Below, piece after piece: positions 45,711 to 55,669 of a DNA stretch of 64,000 nucleotides. Position 1 is the first letter of the stretch, and each line of letters starts with the position of its first letter. Under the pieces are notes generated by a model. The model did no database searches. It saw nothing but the letters and a program-made list of their open reading frames with translations, and was not told where the DNA came from. Source of the stretch: Achromobacter anxifer (GTDB lineage Bacteria > Pseudomonadota > Gammaproteobacteria > Burkholderiales > Burkholderiaceae_B); the NCBI RefSeq assembly GCF_903652925.1, contig NZ_CAHLAR010000008.1, positions 62,001-126,000 on the forward strand, read 5' to 3'. Made by a program: the position numbers and the translations under genes.

Positions 45711-46158
45711 AAAGCCCGCGCAGGGCCGATTGGCGCATCGACACGGGCAGCGTCACCGGGCGGGACAGCGGCATGAACAGGCTGTCGCCCAGCAGATAGA
45801 CTCCCAGCAGCTTGCCGGACGAAGCCACCATGCAGGCTTCGCCCCGGCGGCCCGGCAGCGTAAACGGAGCGTCGGCGGAGCGGTAGACGTCGCCCTGGGG
45901 CAGAGCCCCGACCCGCAGCCAACGCGAGGCCGCCGGCAGGTCGACTGCCGTCTTGTCCGGCAGCGCCGCCGACACGGCCCGGGATAATCGAATGATGTTG
46001 GCTGCGTCGCTGGCGTCCGTGCGGACCATGCCGACCTTCTGGACGCCGCCGGAACCGCAAGCGCCCAGCGCCAGCGCGCATGCGCAAGCCAGCAGCAGCG
46101 CCCGCGCCGCGCGTGCACGGCGGCCCCTCTCGGTGTACGGCATTTCTGGCGCCATCAT
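45430..46158 (-). CDS. Hypothetical lipoprotein with C-terminal part antisense to ppsR
   Basis: From the ATG at 46158 (good GAGGGG site) the frame runs 242 codons. A signal peptide with lipobox Leu-Gly-Ala-Cys34 predicts an outer- or inner-membrane lipoprotein. Residues about 40-149 have balanced composition (VRTDASDAANIIRLSRAVSAALPD ... GKLLGVYLLGDSLFMPLSRPV). From residue 150 on the frame is antisense to ppsR and becomes Arg/Trp/Cys-rich, as antisense translations do. The functional protein probably ends, or once ended, near residue 150, and the natural stop may be lost. I do not recognise the family. Confidence 0.5.
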   Translation of the reverse strand: MMAPEMPYTERGRRARAARALLLACACALALGACGSGGVQKVGMVRTDASDAANIIRLSRAVSAALPDKTAVDLPAASRWLRVGALPQGDVYRSADAPFTLPGRRGEACMVASSGKLLGVYLLGDSLFMPLSRPVTLPVSMRQSALRGLFSPGPGPLPAAPSWRSPRSIWWCWTARRCLRDASCVQPRRLRSGTVPAARSGCWDGVHCGLRPGARAGSTGRTVSRDAGRWSRAGCRVRNRRA

Positions 46159-46225
46159 GTTCCCCTCGGGATAACGGCGGGCCACAATCGCCCGCGCAAC
46201 GGCAAAACCGGTGACGAGACCCGCT

Positions 46226-47011
46226 TCAGCGCCCGCCGCTCAAGCTCTGGCGGCGCTGTTCAAAAAGGCAGATCGCCGCAGCCGCGCCCACGTTAAGCGA
46301 TTCCACGGCGGCCATATCGTGCGGGATGCAAATCTTGAGACGCGCGGCAGCCAGCAGCGCGCCAGCCACACCCTGGCCCTCATGGCCGAACACCCAGGCG
46401 CAGCGCTCCGGCAGGCGGCCGGCGTACAGGTCCTGCGCGCCGTCCAGCGCGGTGGCCACCAGCGGCACGTTCAGCTTCGGCAACAAGGCCGCAAGGTCGA
46501 CGTGCTCATGGATCGCCAGGGCGAAATGGGCGCCCTGGCCGCTACGCAGCACCTTGGGCGACCACGCAGCGGCGGTACCGGTGGCCAGAAAGACCCGCTT
46601 CACGCCTGCCGCCGCGCAGGTGCGCAGCAGCGTGCCGACATTGCCAGGATCCTGGATGCGGTCGAACAGCACGCAGTTTTCGTCCACGGCGTCAGGCAGA
46701 TCCAGGACCGGCGGCGTCACCAGGAAGGCCACGCCCTGCCCGCTCTCGACCGCGGCCAGCGACTGCATCAGCCGCGCATCCAACGCCAGGCAGTCGCGGT
46801 CCGGCACCGCCGCCGCCAGGGCGGCGATATCCGGCTGGGACAGGCGCTCGACGTCGAAGATCGCCTGATCGGGCGCGCCATGATGCTGCAGCCAGGCCTG
46901 GCACAGGTGCACGCCGTCCAGCAGTACCGGAGCGCCGCGCTTGCCGGCGGTGCCGGCAAGCTTGACCAGCGCCTTGACGGCGGGATTGTCGCGGGAACTG
47001 ATGTGCTTCAT
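46226..47011 (-). CDS. TrmH/SpoU family RNA 2'-O-methyltransferase
   Basis: The 261-residue SPOUT enzyme has an N-terminal substrate-binding domain ([25 protein letters not shown]) and the three SpoU motifs: [33 protein letters not shown] and [23 protein letters not shown], which form the knotted SAM site. The target, rRNA or tRNA, cannot be read; TsnR/RlmB-like rRNA methylation is likely. The start overlaps the rnhB stop by four bases. Confidence 0.92.
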   Translation of the reverse strand: MKHISSRDNPAVKALVKLAGTAGKRGAPVLLDGVHLCQAWLQHHGAPDQAIFDVERLSQPDIAALAAAVPDRDCLALDARLMQSLAAVESGQGVAFLVTPPVLDLPDAVDENCVLFDRIQDPGNVGTLLRTCAAAGVKRVFLATGTAAAWSPKVLRSGQGAHFALAIHEHVDLAALLPKLNVPLVATALDGAQDLYAGRLPERCAWVFGHEGQGVAGALLAAARLKICIPHDMAAVESLNVGAAAAICLFEQRRQSLSGGR

Positions 47012-47616
47012 GGAGTCAGGCCAAAAGCCTTGATGGGCGCGAAGCTGCGCCGGTGCTCGGCACAGGGACCGTGCTCGCGCAACATCTGCAAGTGCAGCGC
47101 CGTTCCGTAGCCCTTGTGCTGGTCGAAGGCGTATTGGGGATACAAGGCGTGCAGGCGCAGCAGATCCGCGTCGCGCGCGGTCTTGGCCAGAATGGAGGCC
47201 GCGGAAATCGCGGGCACCAGCGCGTCGCCCTTGATGACGGTCTGCACCGTGCAGCCGAGCTTGGGAGCCTGATTGCCATCCACCAGCGCCAGTTGCGGCA
47301 CGGTGGACAGGCCCTGGACTGCCCGCTGCATCGCCAGCATCGTGGCGCGCAGGATGTTCAGGCTGTCGATCTCGGCGACGCTGGCGCTGGCGATGCACCA
47401 GGCCAGGGCGTGCTCCTGGATTTCAAGCGCCAGCGCCTCGCGCGTGGCGGCCTTCAGCACCTTGGAATCCGCCAGCCCGTCGATGGGCCGGGCGGGATCG
47501 AGTATGACGGCCGCGGCGTACACCGCGCCCGCCAGCGGGCCGCGGCCGGCCTCATCGACGCCCGCCGTCACCATGGCCGGCTGCTCCGGGGCCGCGAACA
47601 GGTCAGGCTGCTCCAC
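47008..47616 (-). CDS. rnhB: Ribonuclease HII
   Basis: This 202-residue enzyme removes ribonucleotides from DNA and RNA primers. It has [21 protein letters not shown] with the catalytic Asp-Glu pair, [20 protein letters not shown] and [18 protein letters not shown] start at 47616 is chosen because GGAGG lies six bases ahead; the first ATG is 14 codons later. It overlaps lpxB by 14 bp and the methyltransferase gene by four, within the lpx cluster as in other proteobacteria. Confidence 0.94.
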   Translation of the reverse strand: MEQPDLFAAPEQPAMVTAGVDEAGRGPLAGAVYAAAVILDPARPIDGLADSKVLKAATREALALEIQEHALAWCIASASVAEIDSLNILRATMLAMQRAVQGLSTVPQLALVDGNQAPKLGCTVQTVIKGDALVPAISAASILAKTARDADLLRLHALYPQYAFDQHKGYGTALHLQMLREHGPCAEHRRSFAPIKAFGLTP

Positions 47617-48799
47617 CCGCCACCTCCAGGATCGCCTGCGCGGCCAGCGCTGGCGTATCGCGCAGCAGTTCCTGGTGCAAGGCGGTGAAGCGCGCCTCGA
47701 TGCGCGCCCTGCCCGCATCGTCGGTCAGGGAGGTCCAGGTCGCTTCCGCGAGCTTTTCGGGAGTGGCGTCGTCCTGCAGCAGCTCGGGCACGGCGAAATC
47801 GCGCAACAGCACGTTCGGCAGGCCGACCCAGGGCAGATAAGGGCGTTGCTGGCCGGACTTCCACGCCATGATGCGGCGCATCCAGGGCGACAGCACGTAG
47901 GAAATCACCATGGGCCGCTTGTACAGCGCGGTCTCCAGCGTGGCCGTGCCGCTGGCCACCAGCACCGCCGTGGCGGCCTCCATGACGGACCACGCCACTG
48001 GCGCCTGGCGTTCGCCGCCCTCGCCATGCAGGTCATGCGCGGTGACGCAGCGCAGGCCCGGCACTGGGTATTGGGCCAGGATGGCCTGGAACTCCGCGCG
48101 CCGCTGATCGTTGACCATGGGCACGATGCATTGCAGGGCCGGATCCTTCTTCAGCAGTATCTGGGCGGCTTGCAGGAAGCGCGGCGCCAGCAGGCGGATC
48201 TCGGACGAACGGCTACCCGGCAGAATGGCCAGCACTCGGGCATTCTGGTCGATGCCCAGGCGCGCACGCGCGGCGGCGCGATCCGGTTGCATCGGCACCG
48301 CGCCGGCCAGCGGGTGGCCGACGTAGGTCACCGGAATGCCTTCCTTGCGGTAGATCTCTTCCTCGAACGGAAACAGCACCAACATGTGCGATACCGATTC
48401 GCGGATCTTGTGGATGCGCTCATAGCGCCAGGCCCAAATCGAAGGCCCCACGAAATGCACGGTGGGCGTACCCGCCTGGCGCAACTGGTGCTCCAGGCGC
48501 AGGTTGAAGTCCGGAGCGTCGATGCCGACGAAGACGGCGGGCGGTTCCGCCAGCCAGCGGCGCTTGACGTCGCGGTAGGTGCCGAGCAGGCTTGGCAGCC
48601 GCTTGAGGGCGTCGACATAGCCGAACACCGTCAGGGCGTGCATGGGATGCCAGGCGTCGAAGTCATGGGCCTGCATCTGCGGCCCTCCGATGCCCTCGCA
48701 GCGGACGCCGGCGTCACGCGCTTGCAGACCGGCAATGATGCGACCGGCCAGCAGATCGCCCGAAGGCTCGCCGGCCACCATGCCGATCCGCGAGCTCAT
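47603..48799 (-). CDS. lpxB: Lipid-A-disaccharide synthase
   Basis: The 398-residue GT-B glycosyltransferase joins UDP-2,3-diacylglucosamine and lipid X. The N-terminal [42 protein letters not shown] (about residues 115-135), [14 protein letters not shown] and [20 protein letters not shown] are the LpxB signatures. It is peripheral at the inner membrane. The start overlaps the lpxA stop by four bases. Confidence 0.97.
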   Translation of the reverse strand: MSSRIGMVAGEPSGDLLAGRIIAGLQARDAGVRCEGIGGPQMQAHDFDAWHPMHALTVFGYVDALKRLPSLLGTYRDVKRRWLAEPPAVFVGIDAPDFNLRLEHQLRQAGTPTVHFVGPSIWAWRYERIHKIRESVSHMLVLFPFEEEIYRKEGIPVTYVGHPLAGAVPMQPDRAAARARLGIDQNARVLAILPGSRSSEIRLLAPRFLQAAQILLKKDPALQCIVPMVNDQRRAEFQAILAQYPVPGLRCVTAHDLHGEGGERQAPVAWSVMEAATAVLVASGTATLETALYKRPMVISYVLSPWMRRIMAWKSGQQRPYLPWVGLPNVLLRDFAVPELLQDDATPEKLAEATWTSLTDDAGRARIEARFTALHQELLRDTPALAAQAILEVAGGAA

Positions 48800-49590
48800 G
48801 GGCGGATGATGCCGCGGCTCGCGACGTCCAGGAAGTCGAGCAAGGCCTGCAGATGCGGCGCGACCTCGGGCTCCGCCTGCTGACGCGCGCGCAGTTCGGC
48901 GCGCGCCGCGTCCAGGGACAGGCCGCGGCGGTAGATGATCTTGTAGGCATCGCGCAGCGCCGCGATGTCGGCGGGCGTGAAGCCGCGGCGCTTGAGGCCT
49001 TCGACGTTGATGCCCACCGGGCGGCAGGGATTACCCGCCGCAAGCACAAAAGGCGGCGTGTCCTGCATGAGCGAGCTGTTGCCGCCCGTCATGCTGTGCG
49101 CGCCGATGCGCGAGAACTGATGCACGCCGGTCAGACCGCCCACGATGGCCCAGTCGCCGACGTGGACGTGACCGCCCAGCTGCACCGAATTGGCCAAGAT
49201 GGTGTTGTTGCCGATGTGGCAGTCATGCGCCACATGCACATACGCCATGATCCAGTTGTCGTCGCCCAGCGTCGTGACGCCGCCATCCTGCACGGTGCCG
49301 GTGTTGAGCGTGACGTACTCGCGGAAGGTGTTGCGGTCGCCGATTTCCAGGCGGGTAGGCTCGCCTTGGTACTTCTTGTCCTGCGGCATGCCGCCGATGG
49401 AGCAATAGCGGTAGAAACGGTTGTCGCGCCCGATGGTCGTCACCCCGTCCACCATGCAGTACGGGCCGATCTCGGTGCCCGCACCGATGGTCACGTTGGG
49501 ACCGACGATCGCGAACGGACCCACCACCGCGGTCGGGTCGATCTTTGCCGCCGGATCAACGACAGCGGTGGGGTGGATGTTTCCTGCCAT
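48796..49590 (-). CDS. lpxA: UDP-GlcNAc acyltransferase
   Basis: This 264-residue left-handed beta-helix enzyme does the first lipid A step, transferring a hydroxyacyl chain from ACP. Hexapeptide repeats run from about residue 5 to 190, with [28 protein letters not shown] in the catalytic region, followed by a helical C-terminal domain ([24 protein letters not shown]). It begins directly after the fabZ stop codon. Confidence 0.97.
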   Translation of the reverse strand: MAGNIHPTAVVDPAAKIDPTAVVGPFAIVGPNVTIGAGTEIGPYCMVDGVTTIGRDNRFYRYCSIGGMPQDKKYQGEPTRLEIGDRNTFREYVTLNTGTVQDGGVTTLGDDNWIMAYVHVAHDCHIGNNTILANSVQLGGHVHVGDWAIVGGLTGVHQFSRIGAHSMTGGNSSLMQDTPPFVLAAGNPCRPVGINVEGLKRRGFTPADIAALRDAYKIIYRRGLSLDAARAELRARQQAEPEVAPHLQALLDFLDVASRGIIRP

Positions 49591-50046
49591 TTACTCTTCC
49601 AGGCTGCGAATCGCGCACATCAGCTTGGCCGATGCGACCTCCTGGCCGTCGACCGTCGCGCGCGCTTGGTACTTACAGATGCTGCGGCTCAGGCGCTCGG
49701 CTTCGACCTCGATGCGCAGCTGGTCACCCGGCACCACGGGGCGGCGGAAACGCGCGCCGTCGATACCGACCAGGTAATACGCGGTCTTGGAACCTTCGCA
49801 TTTCAGGCCGCCATTTTCGTCTGTGAACGAGAACAGGGCGGAAGCCTGAGCCATCGCTTCCACGATGAGCACGCCCGGCATTACCGGGTGATGCGGGAAA
49901 TGGCCGTTGAAAAACGGTTCATTGATCGAGACGTTCTTGATGGCGACGATGGACTTGCCTGGCACCATTTCGACGACGCGGTCAATCAGCAGCATCGGAT
50001 AACGATGCGGCAGCCTCTCCATGATCCCCTTGATGTCGAGTTCCAT
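49591..50046 (-). CDS. fabZ: 3-Hydroxyacyl-ACP dehydratase
   Basis: The 151-residue hotdog-fold dehydratase of type II fatty-acid synthesis opens [24 protein letters not shown]. The catalytic motif [20 protein letters not shown] carries the His and, one strand later, the Glu. It competes with LpxA/LpxD for hydroxyacyl-ACP, and its position between lpxA and lpxD is the conserved order. Confidence 0.97.
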   Translation of the reverse strand: MELDIKGIMERLPHRYPMLLIDRVVEMVPGKSIVAIKNVSINEPFFNGHFPHHPVMPGVLIVEAMAQASALFSFTDENGGLKCEGSKTAYYLVGIDGARFRRPVVPGDQLRIEVEAERLSRSICKYQARATVDGQEVASAKLMCAIRSLEE

Positions 50047-50110
50047 TTTTCTATGCTTTCCTGCGAAGTAAAGTAATCGTGCGGCGCGGACGCGCCAGGG
50101 CGGCGGCGCC

Positions 50111-51208
50111 CTAGTCCTTTTCCAGCGTCCGCACGCGCCGGCGCAGTTGCGCCAACTGTTGTATCACGGCGGCGTTGCGCTGCCATTCGCCATGTTCCGC
50201 ATACGGGAAGACCCCGGTATAACGGCCAGGCTTCAAAATGTTCGACGTCACCGCGGTGCCGCCGGAAATATGCACGTCGTCACCCAGCGTCAGGTGACCC
50301 GACAGCATGGCAGCGCCGCCTATGGTGCAGCGCTCGCCGATGGTGGTCGAACCAGCCACGCCCACGCAGGCCGCCATGGCGGTATGCGCGCCGATGCGGC
50401 AGTTGTGGGCAACCATGATCTGGTTGTCCAGCTTCACGCCGTCGGACACCACCGTGTCTTCCAGCGCGCCGCGGTCGATCGTGGTGTTGGCGCCGATTTC
50501 GACGTCATCGCCGACGGTAACCCCGCCCAGCTGGGGAATTTTGCCCCAGGCGCCCTTGCCCAGCGAAGGATCGGGCGCGAAGCCGAATCCATCCGCACCC
50601 AGCACGGCGCCGCTATGGATGATCGCGCGCGCGCCCACCTTCACGCCGTCGTACAGGGTGACATGGGCGTGCAGGCGGCTGCCAGGGCCGACCGACGAGC
50701 CTGCGCCGATGACGCAGCCCGGGCCGAGCACGCTATCGCGGCCGATGCGGGCGCCGGACTCGATGACGCAATGCGGACCGATGCGCACGCCCTCTTCGAT
50801 GACGGCGTCCGCCGCGACCACGGCAGTAGGATGCGTGGAAGCCGGCTGCGCAGGATGCCTCGCGGCGTCGAACCACTGCGCCACGCGGGCGTAAAGCAGA
50901 TAGGGATGCTTACAGACGACCAGCGCGAACGGCGGCCGGGCGTCGCCCTGCGCCTCCAGAGCCTCGGCCACGTCGGGTGAGACGATGACCGCCCCTGCCT
51001 GCGTGGCGCCGAGTTGGCTCTGGTAGCGGGGGTTGGCGAGGAAAGCGATTTCCTGCCGACCCGCCGATGACAGGGTTCCGATGCCGCAGACCCGCAAGGG
51101 GTCCGAACCGGGAACCGCGCTGATACGCCAGTCCATTCCCTGGGTATTGGCGGCGCTCAACAGTGCTTCCAGCGTTGGCGCGCGGGCAAGATCCAGTAAA
51201 ACCGGCAT
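50111..51208 (-). CDS. lpxD: UDP-3-O-acylglucosamine N-acyltransferase
   Basis: This 365-residue beta-helix enzyme performs the third lipid A step. It has an N-terminal uridine-binding domain (about residues 1-110) and many hexapeptide repeats. The catalytic histidine is in [17 protein letters not shown] short C-terminal helix ([16 protein letters not shown]) ends the protein. ompH ends 17 bp upstream, so both share a transcript. Confidence 0.96.
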   Translation of the reverse strand: MPVLLDLARAPTLEALLSAANTQGMDWRISAVPGSDPLRVCGIGTLSSAGRQEIAFLANPRYQSQLGATQAGAVIVSPDVAEALEAQGDARPPFALVVCKHPYLLYARVAQWFDAARHPAQPASTHPTAVVAADAVIEEGVRIGPHCVIESGARIGRDSVLGPGCVIGAGSSVGPGSRLHAHVTLYDGVKVGARAIIHSGAVLGADGFGFAPDPSLGKGAWGKIPQLGGVTVGDDVEIGANTTIDRGALEDTVVSDGVKLDNQIMVAHNCRIGAHTAMAACVGVAGSTTIGERCTIGGAAMLSGHLTLGDDVHISGGTAVTSNILKPGRYTGVFPYAEHGEWQRNAAVIQQLAQLRRRVRTLEKD

Positions 51209-51225
51209 GACGTGACGGGAGCTGC

Positions 51226-51786
51226 TTACTTGCCCAGGCTCTGGATCACCTTGTCGGTGATGTCGATGCGCGGGTTGACCGTCACGGCGTCCTGAATGAT
51301 CAGGTCGTAGCTTTCCTGCTCGGCGATGCGCTTGATGGCCTCATTGGCCTTCGTCACGATGCCCGAGAATTCTTCGTTGCGGCGGCGGTTGAAGTCTTCC
51401 TGGAACTCGCGGCGCTTGCGCTGCAGGTCGGTATCCAGGTTGGACAGTTCGCGCTGGCGCTTGACGCGGTCGGACTCCGACAGGACAGGCGCGTCCTTGT
51501 CGAACTTCTCGGCTTGCGAACGCAGGCTGTTGTTCAGGCGCTGGAGCTCGTCGTCGCGCTTCTTGAATTCGGCTTCGATCTTGCTTTGCGCAGCCTTGGC
51601 CGGACCCGATTCGCGCAGGATGCGCTCGGTATTGACGAAACCGATCTTCGTGCCTTGAGCCTGCGCAGGAATCGCAGCAGCCGAACCGAGAATGAGCGCA
51701 CCTACCAGGGCAATGGAGCCGCCCAGCTTGCCGCGGCGCTTGGCGCGCAGCGAATTCGAGGTTTTAAGTGCGGAATCAGACATCAT
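51226..51786 (-). CDS. skp: Periplasmic OmpH/Skp family chaperone
   Basis: The 186-residue protein has a basic N-terminus, a hydrophobic signal (residues about 22-42, cleaved after AQAQ) and a long charged coiled coil ([31 protein letters not shown] ... [20 protein letters not shown]), as in the Skp prongs that cage unfolded outer-membrane proteins. It follows bamA, for whose substrates it is a chaperone. ATG 51783 is an alternative start. A large hairpin lies in the bamA-ompH spacer. Confidence 0.95.
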   Translation of the reverse strand: MMSDSALKTSNSLRAKRRGKLGGSIALVGALILGSAAAIPAQAQGTKIGFVNTERILRESGPAKAAQSKIEAEFKKRDDELQRLNNSLRSQAEKFDKDAPVLSESDRVKRQRELSNLDTDLQRKRREFQEDFNRRRNEEFSGIVTKANEAIKRIAEQESYDLIIQDAVTVNPRIDITDKVIQSLGK

Positions 51787-51842
51787 GAAAATCTCACCTT
51801 CCAGTAAGGCAAAGCCAAAGTGTGTATTGTGCCACTAAACAG

Positions 51843-51874
51843 CAAGGGAGCCGGCGGAGCGCCTTTCTCCCTTG
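51843..51874 (-). other. Nested hairpin between bamA and ompH
   Basis: CAAGGGAG (51843-51850) pairs with CTCCCTTG (51867-51874); inside it GGCG/CGCC (51853-51856 with 51860-51863) forms a second stem. On the minus strand it is followed by CTGTTTAG, only weakly U-rich. It could be a partial terminator or an mRNA processing/stability element setting ompH levels relative to bamA. Confidence 0.55.
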
Positions 51875-51895
51875 TTTTCAAGCGTAACGACGCGC

Positions 51896-54229
51896 TTAGA
51901 AACCGGTCCCGATCTGGAACTGGAAGCTTTGCTTGTCGTCGCCCGGCTTCGAATTGAGCGGACGGGCATAGGACAACTGCAGCGGTCCCATCGGCGACTG
52001 CCACGACAGGCCGATACCCGCCGAGAAGCGCCAGCCGCAAGGATCCTCGACCTCGCTGCCCGGCTTGCCGCTGGTGCACTGCAAGCCGCTGCCCGCCGAA
52101 ACCTGGCCGGCATCCGAGAAGATGAACCAGCGCAGGGTGCGGTCCTTCGAGGCGCCCGGGAACGGCAGGTAAAGCTGCGCGTTGGCGATGATGCGGCGCG
52201 TGCCGCCCAGGTAGTCGCCGGTCTTCACGTCGCGCGGACCGAGCGACGAACCTTCGTAGCCGCGGACCGTGCCGATACCACCGGCATAGACGTTCTTGAT
52301 GATCGGATAATCCTTGCCGCCGTAGCTTTGGCCCCAATCCACCATGCCGTTCAAGGCCAGCGTGTAGGAACCGCCCAGCGGCACGAAATACTGCTGCTGA
52401 CCCGTCAGCATCGTGTACTTCAGGTCGACGGTCGACAGGTCGGCCTTCAGGCGCGTGTACGAACCCTTGGTCGGAGCCAGGGCGCTGTCGCGGGTGTCCT
52501 TGGTCCAGCCGGTGGTGAAGATCACCGAGTTGGTCGAATCGCCATAGTCCCTGACGAACTTCTCGTACGCAGCCGGCGAGTTGTTGAACAGGTCGATCTG
52601 GTTGCGTTCGAAGTTCGCGCCGAGCATGATCCGGTCGTATTCCGAAATCGGCACGCCGAAGTTCATGCCCAGGCCCATGGCCTTGACGCGGTAGTCGCCG
52701 TCGTTGTTGTTCCAGGGCTCGGTCACGCGGTAGTAGGCGGACGTAGTGCGGCTGATGCCGTCCTTGGTCCAGTACGGATCGGTGTGCGACAGAACCACCG
52801 CGCGGTTGGTCTTGCTGGTGTTCAGTTGCAGGGTCAGGTTGGTGCCGCTGCCGAACACGTTGTCTTCACTGATGCCGGCCGACAGAATCGCCTTTTCGGA
52901 CGAGCCGTAGCCCACGCCCAGGTTGATCATGCCGGTCGGCTTTTCCTTCACGTCGACGTTGACGTCGACCTGGTCGGGCGAGCCCGGGACCGGATCGGTC
53001 TTGACGTTGACATCGCTGAAATAGCCCAGGCGGTCGACACGGTCGCGCGAGGTCTTGATGTCCTTGGCGTCGTACCAGGCGGCTTCCTGCTGGCGCATTT
53101 CGCGGCGCACGACTTCGTCGCGCGTGCGGGTGTTGCCGCCGATCTGGATGCGGCGCACGTAGACGCGGCGGCTGGGGTCGACGTAGAACGTCAGGTCGGC
53201 CTCATGCTTGGCGCGGTCCAGCTGCGGGTTCGGGTTGACGTTGGCGAACGCGTAGCCCAGCTCGCCCAGGTAGTCGGTGATGGCCTTGGCCGAGCCGTTG
53301 GCCTTGGCGGCCGAGAACGTCTCTTCCGGCTTGATGTCCACCAGGCCGTTGATTTCCTTGTCCAGGCCCAGCAGGTTGCCGGCCAGCTTCACGCTGCGCA
53401 CCTTGTAGGGCTCGCCTTCGTGAACGGTGATCGTGATGCGGATGTCCTTGCGGTCCGGCGAAATCGTGACCTGCGGCGGCTCGACCGAGAACTCGAGATA
53501 GCCGCGGTCCAGGTAGAACGAGCGCAAGCGCTCCAGATCCCCTTCCAGCTTTTCGCGCGAGTACTTGTCGGTATCGGTGTACCAGGTGAGCCAACCCGGC
53601 GTGGTCAGCTTGAATTCGTCGAGCAGATCGCTTTCCGAGAAAGCCTTGTTGCCCACGAAGCGGATTTCCTGGATGCGCGCGACCGAACCTTCGAACACGT
53701 CGAAGCTCACGCCCACGCGGTTGCGCGGCAGCGGGGTCACGGTGGAAGTCACTTCGATGCCGTACTTGCCCTTGGACAGGTACTGCTGCTTCAGTTCGTA
53801 TTCGGCGCGCTCGAGCATGGAGCGGTCGAAAATGCGGCCTTCGGCAAAGCCCACCTGCGCCAGCGAGGTCGTGATGGCCTTGGAGTCGAACTCGCGCATG
53901 CCGTTGAAGTTGACCGACGCGATCGTGGGACGCTCCTGCACGACCACCACGACGACGTTGTTGTCGGTCTGGATCTGCACGTCGGTGAAGAAGCCGGTGC
54001 CGTAAAGGCGGCGGATGGCTTCGGTCGCTTCTTCCTCGGTGAACTTTTCGCCCACCTTGACGGGGAGATAGCCGAAGACGGTGCCGGCGTCAGTCCGTTG
54101 AATCCCTTCTACGCGGATATCCCGCACGACAAAAGGGTCGAAGGCGTGGGCGATGGCCGGTACCAGCAGTGCGGCGATCAAACCCGGCAGTACACCCTTT
54201 TTGTGATGAAACATCCGGCGAAAAGACAT
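51896..54229 (-). CDS. bamA: Outer-membrane protein assembly factor BamA
   Basis: This 777-residue Omp85 protein has a signal peptide (to about AHAFDP), five POTRA domains (residues about 30-420; the first opens FVVRDIRVEGIQRTDAGTVFGYLPVKVGE) and a 16-strand barrel. The barrel has the L6 motif TVRGYEGSSLGPRD and the C-terminal beta-signal FQFQIGTGF ending in Phe. It inserts outer-membrane proteins. ATG 54229 was taken, with eight more in-frame codons possible upstream. It sits between rseP and ompH as in other proteobacteria. Confidence 0.97.
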   Translation of the reverse strand: MSFRRMFHHKKGVLPGLIAALLVPAIAHAFDPFVVRDIRVEGIQRTDAGTVFGYLPVKVGEKFTEEEATEAIRRLYGTGFFTDVQIQTDNNVVVVVVQERPTIASVNFNGMREFDSKAITTSLAQVGFAEGRIFDRSMLERAEYELKQQYLSKGKYGIEVTSTVTPLPRNRVGVSFDVFEGSVARIQEIRFVGNKAFSESDLLDEFKLTTPGWLTWYTDTDKYSREKLEGDLERLRSFYLDRGYLEFSVEPPQVTISPDRKDIRITITVHEGEPYKVRSVKLAGNLLGLDKEINGLVDIKPEETFSAAKANGSAKAITDYLGELGYAFANVNPNPQLDRAKHEADLTFYVDPSRRVYVRRIQIGGNTRTRDEVVRREMRQQEAAWYDAKDIKTSRDRVDRLGYFSDVNVKTDPVPGSPDQVDVNVDVKEKPTGMINLGVGYGSSEKAILSAGISEDNVFGSGTNLTLQLNTSKTNRAVVLSHTDPYWTKDGISRTTSAYYRVTEPWNNNDGDYRVKAMGLGMNFGVPISEYDRIMLGANFERNQIDLFNNSPAAYEKFVRDYGDSTNSVIFTTGWTKDTRDSALAPTKGSYTRLKADLSTVDLKYTMLTGQQQYFVPLGGSYTLALNGMVDWGQSYGGKDYPIIKNVYAGGIGTVRGYEGSSLGPRDVKTGDYLGGTRRIIANAQLYLPFPGASKDRTLRWFIFSDAGQVSAGSGLQCTSGKPGSEVEDPCGWRFSAGIGLSWQSPMGPLQLSYARPLNSKPGDDKQSFQFQIGTGF

Positions 54230-54282
54230 CCTTGAGTATCCTCGGTCGTGCAAATGGCGGGGGATTTTATGCTAAATCGCGT

Positions 54283-55614
54283 TCAAGTGAACAAACGCGT
54301 GAAATCGTTGAACAGCGCAAGCCCCATCAGACTTGCCAATAAACCTATGCCGGCGCGCTGTCCGATATCGATCCACCTTGCTGGCGGCGGGCTACCCCGC
54401 ACAATTTCGACGAGATAGTACAGCAGATGACCACCATCCAGCATAGGAATAGGCAGCAAATTTAGTACGCCCAGACTGATGCTGATCAAGGCGATATAGG
54501 CGATATACGCAACAATTCCGATTCTGGCGGTCTGGCCGGCGTAGTCCGCAATGGTCACAGGACCGCTGACATTGCGCCAGGAAACGTCGCCCGTCACCAT
54601 GCGGCCCATCATCCGCAGCGAGAACCACGCAGTGTCCCAGGTGCGGACGGCGCCCTTCCACAGGCTTTCGAACACACCGTAACGCACGGTCACCATGGGC
54701 ACGTCGCCGCCCAGCTGCACGCCCAGCCGGCCTATCTGCTGGCCGTTGACGGTCTCGGCCCGCGGCGTGACGTTCAGGGAAATATTGGCGCCGTCGCGCG
54801 CCAGCGTGAGCGCCAGGGTCTTGCCCGCGCTTTCCTGTATCTGGCGGACCAGGGCCCCGGTATCGGGCGTGGGCACGCCATTCACCGCCAGGACGAGATC
54901 GCCGGTCCGCAAGCCAGCCGCTTGCCCTTCTCCGCCATCGTTGACGGCGCGCACTGCGGGCTTGGGTTGGGCCAGCCGGACGCCGGCCGCGGCCAGCGGG
55001 TCGCCGCCAGCCGGATCCATCGTGTTGGACGGCAGGACCAGTTCACGCTGCTGCACGGCGCCCGCCGGCGTTCTGACCTCGATCTGGGCCTTGCCGCCGG
55101 TGGCCATGACATCCATCAGGCGCCAGCGCGCGTCGGACCAGGAGGCGACTTCCTCGCCGTCGATGGCCAGGATGCGGTCTCCGGCGAGCAGGCCGGCGCT
55201 GGCAGCCGGCGTGCCGGCAGCGGGCTGAGCGATGAGCGCCTGGGGCTCCTCGGTGCCGGCCATGTTCAGCCCGGCGTAGAGGACAACGGCAAGAATCAGG
55301 TTGAAGATCGGACCGGCGGCGACAATGGCGATGCGCTGGCCGACAGGTTTCCGGTTGAAGGCGCCAGCCGCCTCCGCCGCGCTTGCGCCGGCGGGAGGAT
55401 CGTCCTGCATCTTGACGTAGCCGCCCAGCGGCAAGGCGGAAACCGCCCACTCGGTGCCGTGACGGTCGGTGCGGCGCAGGATGACCTTGCCAAAGCCCAC
55501 GGAGAAGCGCAGTACCTTCACGCCGCAAAGACGGGCCACCCAATAGTGTCCCAGCTCATGGAAGATGATCAGGGTGCCAAGCGCAACCGCAAAGGCCAGC
55601 AGGGTGAAAAGCAT
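54283..55614 (-). CDS. rseP: Site-2 zinc protease RseP
   Basis: The 443-residue intramembrane metalloprotease has zinc motif His19-Glu-x-x-His23 in IIFHELGHYWVARL, two tandem PDZ domains (about residues 115-290), and the third zinc ligand in NLLPIPMLDGGHLLYYLVE. It cuts anti-sigma factors such as RseA in the envelope stress response and clears signal peptides. It is encoded between dxr and bamA, a standard location. Confidence 0.96.
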   Translation of the reverse strand: MLFTLLAFAVALGTLIIFHELGHYWVARLCGVKVLRFSVGFGKVILRRTDRHGTEWAVSALPLGGYVKMQDDPPAGASAAEAAGAFNRKPVGQRIAIVAAGPIFNLILAVVLYAGLNMAGTEEPQALIAQPAAGTPAASAGLLAGDRILAIDGEEVASWSDARWRLMDVMATGGKAQIEVRTPAGAVQQRELVLPSNTMDPAGGDPLAAAGVRLAQPKPAVRAVNDGGEGQAAGLRTGDLVLAVNGVPTPDTGALVRQIQESAGKTLALTLARDGANISLNVTPRAETVNGQQIGRLGVQLGGDVPMVTVRYGVFESLWKGAVRTWDTAWFSLRMMGRMVTGDVSWRNVSGPVTIADYAGQTARIGIVAYIAYIALISISLGVLNLLPIPMLDGGHLLYYLVEIVRGSPPPARWIDIGQRAGIGLLASLMGLALFNDFTRLFT

Positions 55615-55669
55615 CGGGATCAGGGAAATCTAGGAAATCAGAGGCCAGCGGGCGGCGCCCATGCCTGCA

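Noticed and set aside
51872-54235. 787-codon open frame on the plus strand antisense to all of bamA
   Set aside because: It mirrors bamA codon for codon in a GC-rich genome, has an His/Val/Arg-rich antisense composition, no ribosome site and no recognisable domain.
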